Positions 1 to 8,574 of a stretch of 10,114 nucleotides of DNA are shown one piece after another. The stretch comes from Saccoglossus kowalevskii. Lineage: Eukaryota > Hemichordata > Enteropneusta > Harrimaniidae. The notes under the pieces are model-generated. The model saw only the letters and a program-made list of their open reading frames with translations, was not told where the DNA came from and searched no databases. The stretch's first letter is position 1. Every line of letters begins with the position of its first letter. Made by a program: the position numbers and the translations under genes. The stretch covers positions 243,103 through 253,216 of the forward strand of contig NW_003135832.1 in NCBI RefSeq assembly GCF_000003605.2, written 5' to 3'.

Positions 1-1171
1 TCAGTGTCGAGAACTGTGGCATTACAGTGCATTGTCAAGACGATCAACACAGTAAAAACCACGCTTGCTTCCCTCTTTACTGCTAACATAATGAGTATTG
101 CAAACTATACGCCTGGAATGAGAAAGCAGCAAGTAAAATGTAATCGAACGACGTCAGCAACTAACCACTAACACATACTGAAGTAGACCATTCTAGAACA
201 ATAATGGCCTGATATTGCATTGACGTAATGTTGCTTTGGTCTCTTGAGTGGAATGTTCCGGTATCTTCAGAAGCACGGAGACAATGGCAGAATTGAAAAC
301 AAATGCATGGGAAATAAATCATAAAAAAACAATTCGTGAGGGATCAATAACAGAAACAAATCAAGGCACCTAGGTCCTAATGAAAAAGAATATTACACAA
401 TCTCGGAGATTTCCCTCCCTAAAAAATAATTGCCCTCCCTCTAACACATATATAATGGAAAGTTCTGTCGGTATTTGTTGAGTGTGCAACGAACCACAAC
501 AGTTTATTTAGGCTTGCCAGCAATAGAATTCCACGACGCAGGTTACAGGTTCAAAGGAAAATGAAAACTGCTTGCACAATTGTTGGCGGAGGTCGGTTAA
601 TAGACAAACAGCTAAGAATACCTATGTGGTGTAAACGCGTTATTTGGATTAATTGTAAGCTCTGTGCGCGTGTACATAGTGATTAATATCATTAGCTGAT
701 CTACCTGATAACAAGGAAGCCAGACCCTGTTACAGGTGATTTTACATTGCATGGTCAACAGCAAGATACAATTGTACCACCACCACATGACCACCACAAT
801 CTAGCATTACCGCCCCTGATATACACATGTCTAAAGGTTACAATTAAAGAGCAGCTATTGCATGACCATTTAACTATAATTTACATACGTTATATAGGTC
901 GCATATAACCCATAGCGGCGAAGCGTTTAATCGAAGGACAGAAAAGATTGCATAGCATTACTATGTACATATCATAAGATGTTTGCAGACAGGGAGACTG
1001 TCGAGAGAATATTTGGTACGCCTATTCTATATATTGAGAGCCTCGAATCTTACAGGATTATATGATAAGCGGTCAGCATGCCATAAACAACTCCTTACCT
1101 TAAGCGTATGCAATGTTAACACTATACAAATGCGCCGATGTGTGCATGACAACACGACATGCATGATAAAC
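1..1171. other. Anonymous AT-rich non-coding DNA
   Basis: I see no gene, RNA or recognisable repeat here. All frames are broken frequently by stops. The only sizeable open stretch, beginning at 983 on the plus strand, runs from anonymous sequence straight into the GC-rich repeat that follows, so it is not a believable gene. A small direct repeat of a CCCTCCCT-type run occurs near 413 and 432. Undetected regulatory sites or very short exons cannot be excluded by eye. Confidence 0.6.
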
Positions 1172-1440
1172 AACAGAGGCGGCGGCACGAACTTTTGCCC
1201 GGAGGTTGGGGGATTGAGGCGAAGATTTTCTCACCAACGAGGTGACTTACTAGGTCACTTACTAGGGGGTCCGGGCATGCTTCCCCTTAAAAATGTTAAA
1301 ATCTAGGCCCTCTGAAACGCTATTTCCTTAATTTTGAGGGGCAAATTGTGCTGACACAATGGGTTTCAGTTTGATTTTTCGAGGGGGCAACCGCCTCTGC
1401 CCCCACTCTGGGAGAATAACTCACCCTAATTGCGTCACTG
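1172..1440. repeat. GC-rich interspersed repeat, MITE- or SINE-like
   Basis: This is a compositional island in otherwise AT-rich DNA. It has runs such as GGGGGTCCGGGCATGC near 1265 and GAGGGGGCAACCGCC near 1381, and ends in TTGCGTCACTGA near 1430. A perfect 9-bp inverted repeat, CAGAGGCGG at 1174-1182 and CCGCCTCTG at 1391-1399, nearly brackets it. Inside, a 12-bp unit is duplicated in tandem (1241-1252 and 1253-1264, 11 of 12 bases identical). The style, GC-rich with G- and C-runs and a terminal GCGTCACTG-like string, resembles abundant short repeats in many marine invertebrate genomes; that is recollection of a general type, not a match. It lies next to the LINE fragment and could be a separate insertion or part of a 3' tail. 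The class (MITE, SINE or other) and exact ends are uncertain. Confidence 0.6.
1241..1264. repeat. 12-bp tandem duplication inside the GC-rich repeat
   Basis: GGTGACTTACTA is followed directly by GGTCACTTACTA, one mismatch in twelve bases. It is probably replication slippage within the repeat family, and could serve as a subfamily marker if other copies share it. Confidence 0.8.
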
Positions 1441-1522
1441 AAAATTGTTTTTGTTAATTGTTAACGGGTTGAGTTTCCTTCACTTCAGGAAGTTATATTA
1501 CTTTTTTATTAAAACGTTATAA

Positions 1523-2062
1523 TCATAGTCGTACAAGTTTTTTTTGTAAGCGTAGAATTGGTTCAAGTAAAGTGGGGTAAGTATGTTTCCAAATTTCAAT
1601 ACAATATGTTAGGTGCGAGAGAATTAAACTATTGTATAACTTGAGGAGGATAGATTTTGGCACGTAATGTCAAATACGTGATATAATACCAACTTTTGAA
1701 CTGATTATTTTACTTATTTTTTCAATATGAGATGTTCCATGTCAGGGATGGGTCGATGGTTACACCCAAATATGTTGTAACGAAGCATCCTCTACCCTTT
1801 TACCATCTATATATTTTTTTCCTTCCACATTAATATGGCGTTGGGGTGTTTTCAAAATCATATAATTTGTTTTTTGCACACTAATTTTAAGTTTGTTGGC
1901 CTTGCACCATTTCACAACTTTGTTGAAGTCTTCATGTATTATGTCGAGGTCAACAGTCTGGCTTTTCAGGAATTTAAACAGGTTTGTATCGTCAGCGAAC
2001 AGTCGAAAGTTAAAGGTGTCAGTCGCATTATTGATGTCGTTAATAATGCTTAATAATTCCGA
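1523..2062 (-). mobile_element. Decayed non-LTR retrotransposon (LINE) reverse transcriptase, C-terminal half
   Basis: On the minus strand three consecutive frames together give the end of a LINE reverse transcriptase. The first frame (2062 down to 1760) carries an IND-I block near 2036-2044, the catalytic F-A-D-D motif at 1988-1999 followed by TNLF, then a W-C-x-x-N-K-L block and the downstream K-T-N-Y-M. A frameshift near 1770 moves to a second frame with YLGVTIDPSLTW, and another near 1724-1732 moves to a third. The third has HIEKISK, an in-frame TGA at 1670-1672, HYVP, LLKLYNSLILSHLTYC and LQKKLVRL, ending at TGA 1523-1525. These blocks match the palm, thumb and connection order of jockey/CR1/L2-type elements. 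The N-terminal part of the RT and the endonuclease are absent, as expected from 5' truncation. The TGA between RI and HYVP sits where relatives commonly have arginine, consistent with CGA to TGA decay. It is non-functional; the clade is not resolved. Confidence 0.92.
1988..1999 (-). other. Reverse transcriptase active-site motif F-A-D-D
   Basis: Codons TTC GCT GAC GAT on the minus strand give the paired aspartates of motif C (the F/Y-x-D-D box), which bind the catalytic metal ions in reverse transcriptases. It is followed in frame by T-N-L-F, a very common continuation in jockey/CR1/L2-like LINEs. This single site is the strongest evidence for the identity of the surrounding fragment. Confidence 0.93.
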
Positions 2063-2341
2063 TGCTTATTTGAATAATTAACACGTCTGATTGGCTTTAT
2101 GTTAAATCATTTGAACAATTACAATTTTACGAGTATTTTCTTAAAATTCGTCAATTTGTTTATGTCATTGTAAGTGTGTCAGTGCTTTAGTCAGCTATCA
2201 AACTAACTTAAATTTTCTATTTTCTAGCACTAATACTGGAGTCGGGTTCAAATGACCTGCCAGTCATATACGTCTAGTAGTGCACCATTTACGATTACGA
2301 TTTAAATGTTTCATTCGCTTCATAAATGTTGCTGGTAGTAG
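2063..2341. other. Non-coding stretch upstream of the LINE fragment
   Basis: Reading the minus strand beyond the LINE boundary gives no further reverse transcriptase blocks, so the element appears to stop near 2062-2075. No other feature is seen. The end of this stretch, GGTAGTAG at 2335-2342, could serve as a weak splice acceptor for the open stretch that follows. Confidence 0.5.
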
Positions 2342-2542
2342 GAGAATCTAACCCACAGAGACCAAGCTATACTGAATGGAGTCAACTCTGTATCTTGGAA
2401 CTTTAAACCCACGGAAGAAACCAATGTAAACGATGACAGTTTGTACCAAGGTGGGAAGGGAAAACTCGATGACAGCCCTAATAGTAATCCGACAGAGGAC
2501 AACATAATTCCCTTTTTACAGATGACTACCGTTGTTCAATAA
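2342..2542 (+). CDS. Possible terminal exon, unknown protein (weak)
   Basis: An open frame of 66 codons begins exactly after a TAG that could act as a splice acceptor (2339-2341) and ends at TAA 2540-2542. It has no start codon near its beginning, so if real it is an internal-to-terminal exon. The product is polar, rich in N, D, T, E, S and P, for example NFKPTEETNVNDDSLYQGGK near the middle, and ends PFLQMTTVVQ. That composition resembles a disordered tail more than random translation of AT-rich DNA. AATAAA overlaps the stop at 2538-2543. Against it: the polypyrimidine tract is poor, no family is recognised, the opposite strand is also open over 2320-2505, and 66 codons can arise by chance. 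Confidence 0.2.
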   Translation, partial: ENLTHRDQAILNGVNSVSWNFKPTEETNVNDDSLYQGGKGKLDDSPNSNPTEDNIIPFLQMTTVVQ

Positions 2543-5500
2543 ACCAATTAAAAGGTATATTACTGTGAAGCAGTCAGTTATTTCACACCATTTGCCCAGA
2601 GTATTCCTTTTTTCTTTGCTGCAGTTGAAATGTATAGTACCAAAATGAATTCCCTAACAGTGAGCAAAAAAAAATTATCACGGCTTTTCGTTTGTAGCTC
2701 CGTACCAATGTTCCTGTGGGTCCGCAACAATATAATTGAGGAAATATGTTATAGTGAAGGAAGTTGGTCGCATTTAAGAACTGCTATTGCAATTATCAAG
2801 ACACACTCGTAATAGTAGTAAATACGACACCTACTTACGCAGACCTAGTTTTATTCACAATATTTAAATCGTGTGTATTGAGTTGGCCTCTTTGTCTTTC
2901 ATTTGAAAGTATGTATGAATGTATAGTGGCCTATTATTTACGAAGTTAGGGGAATACTAACAATTATCTTAAAGCGATGTGACATCGACACAGTGTCACA
3001 CAATTCCAATCCCTTTTCGCTTGTTGACAACTGAAGGGTGGTGACCCGGAACGCCTGGTTTTGTTCGTTCTGATCTTAGTACCTCGCTGTTTTCACCGCC
3101 GGCTCGACTAGATGTATTTTTATATCACTTGTGTACAGTGGGAAACAATGCGTTCAGAGATTGAATAGTGACATTATAATTTTATTGGTGCTGAAATGAG
3201 TCTACATAAACGACTGCTGGAATGCCTAATACATTTAATCTAATAAAACTATATACACTAAATCGAGTTGATCAAATAAACAATATAAACTTGAACTCCA
3301 CGTTCCATTTACTGTTTCAATGCAAGTCTATATTCAACATTTCTTCGTTGACACTATGCCGCTTTAATACAACGAGAAAGAGAAAATGGGAAATTCAAAA
3401 TTGTTTAATGTATTATCACTGGAAGCGGATAATTTGAATATGGTTTTTAAATACCTGATCATGAATACATAATCGGTCGCGTTAAAATCCAGTAAAATGG
3501 TTAATCAGTTAAGCAAACACATATTGAATGTCCTGCTTGTCCAAGAATTCTATTAGGATTTGATTGCAGTGTTTGCAATGGATTGGATTGTTTTCAACAA
3601 TTACCATATCACCCGGAAATAAAATAAATACAGCGCCTGTAGAAAATAAAACAGTCATCGGATTTATGTATTTATAAGTTATATAGCCATGGATATAAAC
3701 AATGTTTTACTGTGTTTTACGGAAACTAATTTAAAACAAAAATGTCAATTCACTGTAATATTTTTCCTCATAAACGGTATTACGAGCTTCCTATTTAGAG
3801 TATTGGTCACACGATCACGTACCTGTTCGTGGAATAGAGCCTTAAAAGTGAGTGATTGCATTTACTGCCAATATTATGTGCCTTAAGTGTTGAACAGTTG
3901 AGTTCAACAGCTGTCTCTCACCATACTTATAAGTTAAGTTCAATATTCAGACTTTTCAGCACGAACCTATCTAGAGTAGAGCTTTACAAAGTGTTAGATT
4001 AGTTCAATTACACAAACGTTACAAGTAACATCCAGTGATTTGCGACTTACACATGAGAGCGCATTATACTCGACTTGGTAATTTGCTATTATGTAAATAT
4101 TGTTAGTTAATCTCCCTCCGCACTCATGAACACTAATTACAGCCTCATCAATTATCAAATTAAGCAAATGCTGGAAATGCGGCAATTTTATCTGAAATAT
4201 ACAATACACACTATCCTATACATGCAAGAACTATATTTGAAATTAATCATTGGCGGTCAAGATTATCGGGACCACGGTATGGTTCGTCTGAGAGCCGGAA
4301 TGCTTTAGATACTTTTCTCCTATATCCTCAGCTGTCTACTTTCACGGCCTTGTTTTGTAAAACTGTAAATAAGACATGCGAAATGTTTTTCTACGGTTTG
4401 AACTCACAATATTGCCATTGCGAACATGTGATTTGCTGTCATGCTGCCTCGTTATGCATCATCACCTAGAGGAAAATATTAGCGGGTAAATTTCAATCAG
4501 ATAAACACCCAAAAACACCCCACATATAAATTTAATATTCAGTTTCCATGTCTAAATTACGTCTTTAGTACACTCAGGGTTGTGTCAGACACGTGTTGTT
4601 TATACTTATTGTGTCAAGGCATATATTAGGGACAACACAAAAAAATATTGAAAATAAAACAACAAAACGTATCAGATAAGAAAAGTATAAAGGTGTTTAC
4701 GCATATGAATCTCGTAATAATCATAAAACACTATAACATACAAACGACATGGTGGTCGGAAGAGTTCTGCTGTCTCGGTAACAATGTGGTAGCCAAGTCA
4801 AGTCATCTACAACACAGAATGCAGTTTTTCCACAAGTAACCTGGTTTTGGCTCAACAATTCAATTAGCAACACGAGAAGTAAAATGAACAAATCTGAGAG
4901 AATATCAAAGCTATTGGGCTAGGGTTTAAAAGAAGTAACACGAATTTATTACGATAAATTACATAACTATTTTTGTTTTTCCTAATATGACAATTAGGTA
5001 TTATCTATCATCTTTTTCATTGTTAACAAAATATTCCTCTTACAGAACACATTATGAAACATAAAGGAAGAACAGAGAGAACATGGCAAACAAAGGAGTT
5101 CATGGGTATATTTTTTTCATTTTTAGTTGAATATTTAAACATCACATGAAAAGAGACACACTTCATTCTTTTCTATTTTTCTCTTCTTTGTGTATTTTAG
5201 AAGTGTTTCACTCTTGCGAAACTGCTATCTTCTTTTGCATTTGAACAATGTTTTCATGATTTGACTGGTATATATGAACAATATTAATGTAGTAACATCG
5301 AATCAAGCGATGTTTTTTGATACAGTGTATCCTACTGAAGAGGGAGACATAACTATGTGCTATAGTTACTGTAAATGTTCAATTGACATTCATGTAAGTG
5401 TCGTGCATTGCAGTTAAGCTCCAAAGCAGTCCAGCAGTCGTGTGGCAGCATCAACAACCTTTTGCTATTGTATTGTCTGTTATTCTGCCGTTTTTTTTTA

Positions 5501-5739
5501 ATTTAAAACTCTTCTTCTCGAAGATGGGTTGCCCACTTGACCTGAAACTTTACAGACTCAATCTATATGCAATTCTCTAAAACGTCAACGTTTCCGATTT
5601 TCGATATGTGATGTCATTCAGTCGCCATTTTGGATTTTGTAAAATCCGGAAAAGCTCGATTGCACTAATTGTTGAGGGTCTAGGATCTCCCAACCCGATC
5701 ATGTAGCACCTGTGGTATGTGCTTACCAATATTCATTAA
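2543..5739. other. Long anonymous AT-rich intergenic or intronic DNA
   Basis: No coding region, RNA gene or transposon domain is recognised across about 3.2 kb. Open stretches of 60-71 codons occur on both strands (for example from 3222, 3689, 4126 and 4648 on plus and 4209 on minus). They have unstructured, K/N/I/Y-rich translations expected of AT-rich non-coding DNA. Small palindromes are present: GTGACA/TGTCAC near 2979-2999, GTTGAAC/GTTCAAC near 3889-3909, AAACGT/ACGTTT around 5580-5593 and GGATTTT/AAAATCC at 5632-5647. Each is short enough to be chance. Confidence 0.6.
5632..5647. repeat. Short near-perfect palindrome
   Basis: GGATTTT-GT-AAAATCC has 7-bp arms around a 2-base centre. It sits just after GTCGCCATTTT at 5621-5631, whose CCAT core is like a YY1-type site, and just after a second small palindrome (AAACGT/ACGTTT) about 45 bases upstream. 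The clustering suggests the edge of an old repeat, but no element is recognised. Confidence 0.4.
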
Positions 5740-6108
5740 AAAACACATGAGCGAGCATGTGACCTTTGTCGCCATATTTATTTCTGGCATGCTTGCTATA
5801 AAGATTTACAGTTCCGCATGCATGATGTGCACAAGTCATACTCCCTCAGTTCCCAACCAACCATTCATCATCATATATCACAGAGGTCTGACATGATGAC
5901 CATAGCCTTCAAAGACACAATGTCTTTTAAGTGCCCAGATGGGAATATCACTGAAGGCCATATGCACTCAGACGGCATTAAACAACTATGTTTACTAACT
6001 GCAACAGCAGAGTACAACTTGAAAGGAGAAAATTCACTTGTTTCCTTTGGAGCTGAGCAGATTAAGTCAGTCCACCAACAAGAAAAAAATAATGTACATC
6101 TGCTATGA
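5740..6108 (+). CDS. Unidentified open stretch, possible exon or fossil coding sequence
   Basis: The frame is open for 122 codons before the TGA at 6106-6108; the first ATG that leaves a long product is at 5818 (96 codons). The translation has a balanced composition unlike the K/N/I-rich translations around it, including SQPTIHHHISQRSDMMTIAF, then FKCPDGNITEGHMHSDG, then GENSLVSFGAEQIK. The opposite strand is closed in the corresponding frames, and the DNA is locally less AT-rich than the flanks. TTTACAG at 5805-5811 could be a splice acceptor leading into F-R-M-H-D. I do not recognise the family: it could be a terminal exon of a host gene, or a remnant of a transposon-encoded protein. There are no membrane segments or signal peptide, and three cysteines at most lie in the later part. 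No function is assigned. Confidence 0.3.
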   Translation, partial: KTHERACDLCRHIYFWHACYKDLQFRMHDVHKSYSLSSQPTIHHHISQRSDMMTIAFKDTMSFKCPDGNITEGHMHSDGIKQLCLLTATAEYNLKGENSLVSFGAEQIKSVHQQEKNNVHLL

Positions 6109-6760
6109 CACCAAACATAACATCCTTGAGCTTAAACAGGTACCACAAACTTAAGTAGACAACCAGTTTTCTCAAAAAGTGGACTGAATTAAACTACATT
6201 GTATTGCATTTGGTATGGAATCAATACATGTATAAATTCTCTTTCCCTGAGATCTACCACTACTTTCCTGAGTTCATCTCTTTTATAACTAGAATCATGA
6301 TATTACTATATTATATCCTTTGTCCATTTATCAATGTCATTGCAAATTGCGTCTGTGTTCCATGTTATGCTAGTGCATGACATCCATACAGCAATTACAG
6401 CTTTCAAGTCTATCTCTGCATATTCCACAGAATAGCTCTTCCACTCAGTATATAAAAAATAACACAAATAGGCAATTCATCCAGTGAGAGTGATGTTTTT
6501 TTTGTGATCACTTTTTAGTGCTTTGTTAACGCCAACCATACCTGTCACCTGGGCTATTGGTAACCGGGCCTCAGTCCTTGCTTTCCTGACTTTGTTAGTT
6601 TTCCGACTTTTTGTTAGAACATTTGTACATTTCAGTTAGTTATTTTGTTTATAGTTCCTTAATTTCTATTTAGTAATGTTATAGCAAGGCCATCGTTTAG
6701 GCAAAGATTTACTTCATTTCCAGTTAGTATTTTTAAGAAGCATACATTCAAACGGCTCTA
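6109..6760. other. Non-coding stretch with one weak minus-strand open frame
   Basis: No recognised feature. On the minus strand 6476 down to 6306 is open for 56 codons with a fairly protein-like translation (EWKSYSVEYAEIDLKAV in its first half), but it has no initiator, no clear splice sites and no family match. From about 6530 the sequence becomes T-rich with a short GC-richer patch (CCTGTCACCTGGGC near 6541) that may be the edge of an old repeat. Confidence 0.45.
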
Positions 6761-6796
6761 TGAAAACATATATGAAAACCCATATGAGAACATATA
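6761..6796. repeat. Three tandem 12-bp units
   Basis: TGAAAACATATA, TGAAAACCCATA and TGAGAACATATA follow one another without spacer. Units two and three differ from the first by two and one bases. This is a small minisatellite-like array of the kind made by slippage. Confidence 0.8.
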
Positions 6797-6813
6797 TAAG
6801 ATAATATACACAG

Positions 6814-6861
6814 ATTGTGAATAATCAGTGCACATATATTGTGAACAGTTAGTGTACGTTT
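6814..6861. repeat. Imperfect 24-bp tandem duplication
   Basis: Two adjacent 24-base units both begin ATTGTGAA and share AGTG and AC further on, about 18 of 24 positions identical. It lies directly after the 12-bp array, so the whole 6761-6861 block seems to have grown by local duplication. Confidence 0.6.
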
Positions 6862-6900
6862 ATTTTATAGCGTCCCCAGAATACAGTAAGTTGTTGTCAT

Positions 6901-6922
6901 TGTTTTGTTTTGTTTTGTTTTG
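6901..6922. repeat. (TTTTG)n microsatellite
   Basis: Four consecutive TTTTG units between 6902 and 6922. A simple sequence repeat; no function is implied. Confidence 0.95.
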
Positions 6923-7270
6923 GAGTAATTAAATATTATTTTTTTATTGTTGTTTACGTATTGTGCCCTCTATAGTTTATTTATAGACCCACCTTTATTT
7001 TTATTAGTCTTTTTGCCCAAGAGTCATGTCAGATTCTCTATTTTGTTAACAGAATTTAGCTTATTGCATGAAACTGATAGCCAAACATAAGTCCTCGCTT
7101 TATAATTTTTTTCTTTTAACACATGTGGCCGGAACCCGATTTGTGTAAATATGGGTCATTTTAGTTCTGAACTCTAAAGTTGCTCCTATCTTTCAATATC
7201 TGAATGCTTTTGACTCCCATTGCCACACCCTACGTACGTGTTACATACTATATACGATTGACTGGTCTCA
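6923..7270. other. T-rich non-coding stretch
   Basis: Long T-runs and frequent stops in every frame, with no recognised gene or repeat family. The run of short tandem repeats just before it and the palindromic motifs just after it make this part of a roughly 650-base repeat-flavoured region. Confidence 0.5.
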
Positions 7271-7274
7271 ATAT

Positions 7275-7421
7275 AGTGAACTGGTCATGGTCTATCATAT
7301 ACTGTCACCAATTTACCATAACAGCACCTTTCCCCGAAATTGTGACCTGTTTGACATATAGAGTGAACAGTTCACCATGCTGTGATCAATTTGCCTACAG
7401 TATATAGTAAACTGATCACAG
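7275..7421. repeat. Recurring palindromic GTGAAC-like motifs
   Basis: A motif of the form AGTGAAC-T/A-G-TCAC recurs at 7275-7288, 7362-7375 and 7406-7419 (starts 87 and 44 bases apart). The middle copy is an exact palindrome, GTGAAC-A-GTTCAC at 7363-7375. In addition CTGTGATCA at 7380-7388 pairs perfectly with TGATCACAG at 7413-7421, a 9-bp stem with a 24-base loop. A related string, CTGTCACCAATTTACC, occurs at 7302-7317 and CTGTGATCAATTTGCC at 7380-7395. This is either a degraded minisatellite of palindromic units or part of an old foldback element. Binding by a dimeric factor is possible but unsupported. Confidence 0.5.
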
Positions 7422-8574
7422 TACATGTCCCCATTACCATAGATATAACAGAAGGGTAATGTCATAACTATGTTGCATAAATGCAATTGTGTGCTAACGC
7501 AGGCATTGCATCGAAAGCCGGTAATCGCTGCTTGCAGCTATATTTATTATTATCGTTGTAATGCGTATTGCAGACTTATATTAATCCATTTAACGGTCTA
7601 TGAATATTGTGTTGTTGGTTATCAAATTAGTGTCATATATTTGTCATACTCTGGTTGTGTGTTTTTGTTTGACCTTCAGTGTTGGATACTGGTGTGCGGG
7701 ATGTACCACAACCGTAGTACTTAACATGTATATGATAATTACCATGGCAATTACAAATGTTACCTTCTGGTTACAAATCTCATCGTCTATCCACGTTACC
7801 TACATACGGAGTATCAAATAAACTGATAAGATAATTTCCAAGCAGCAATCAATATCATTGTTTAGCAAACATTATTACGATAAAAATAGAGATGGAAAAA
7901 CTATTATAAAATAAACAAATATTATAGCGGTTCACTAATGGAACATGCACATATGTATTCCAACCACTTTAATAAATACCTTTTCTGAAAACACATAATC
8001 AAACTAACAATAAGTCGTATACATACTAATGTCTACATGATGTCAAAAACTATTCGCTATATTAATCTTATAATAGTTATTATATATTGGCATTAGTGAA
8101 TGAATATCAATATTTTAGAATAGAGTTTTACTTATGTTCTTTCATTCTTATGTCAGATAACTATTTGGTTAATTTCGACAGTTGATGATACGTTAAATTT
8201 ACCAGGGGTCACTCTCCCGGAATTGTGAACAAACAAGAAAACACACTTTTATAACCTGTGATTATGATGTCAGTCATGTGGCATCACCTTAGTGTTACAA
8301 TCAACTGAGTGAAACAAATATTTTGTAGTGTATTTTTTAATCAGATTCTTAGAGATGCTATGTTAATTATACTGTGCAGATTTTACAGAAAAATAGCAAT
8401 AAAACAAAATATATTGATAAAATATAGTTTCTATGACATGTTCATATTGTACAAACTTATTTACAAACCGTATGTTGCAGATTGATATATTATTATGAGC
8501 AATTTATGTTCTTTATAATGGCGGTTGAAGTTGATATTGTTAATTTTCCCTGAACAATTATACAATCGCCATCT
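7422..8574. other. Non-coding DNA including the 3' flank of the sulfotransferase gene
   Basis: Nothing coding is recognised. Open stretches at 7470-7724 and 7600-7821 on plus overlap each other in different frames and have Y/C/I-rich translations with no family resemblance, as expected by chance. The part nearest 8574 must contain the 3' untranslated region of the minus-strand exon that ends at 8575. No AATAAA is seen on the minus strand close to the stop. The variant ATTAAA at 8341-8336 is a weak candidate polyadenylation signal. Confidence 0.5.
8336..8341 (-). terminator. Candidate ATTAAA polyadenylation signal (weak)
   Basis: ATTAAA is the commonest variant of the AATAAA signal and lies about 235 bases downstream of the sulfotransferase stop codon on the same strand. 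In DNA this AT-rich such hexamers occur often by chance, and the true 3' end may be elsewhere. Confidence 0.2.

Noticed and set aside
983-1306. 107-codon open frame on plus
   Set aside because: It runs from anonymous DNA into the GC-rich repeat, so the frame is composite and its composition is not protein-like.
1835-2081. Two overlapping plus-strand open frames
   Set aside because: Both are antisense to the LINE reverse transcriptase fragment, whose F-A-D-D motif is on the minus strand.
2320-2505. 61-codon minus-strand open frame
   Set aside because: Low-complexity L/S/F-rich translation antisense to the more protein-like plus frame; no supporting splice or start context.
6530-7130. Possible LTR of a retrotransposon (T-rich block with a GC-richer start)
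   Set aside because: No second copy, primer-binding site, polypurine tract or gag/pol sequence is visible in the window.
7470-7821. Two overlapping plus-strand open frames of 73-84 codons
   Set aside because: They overlap in different frames, are hydrophobic and Y/C-rich by composition, and show no domain; chance openness is sufficient.
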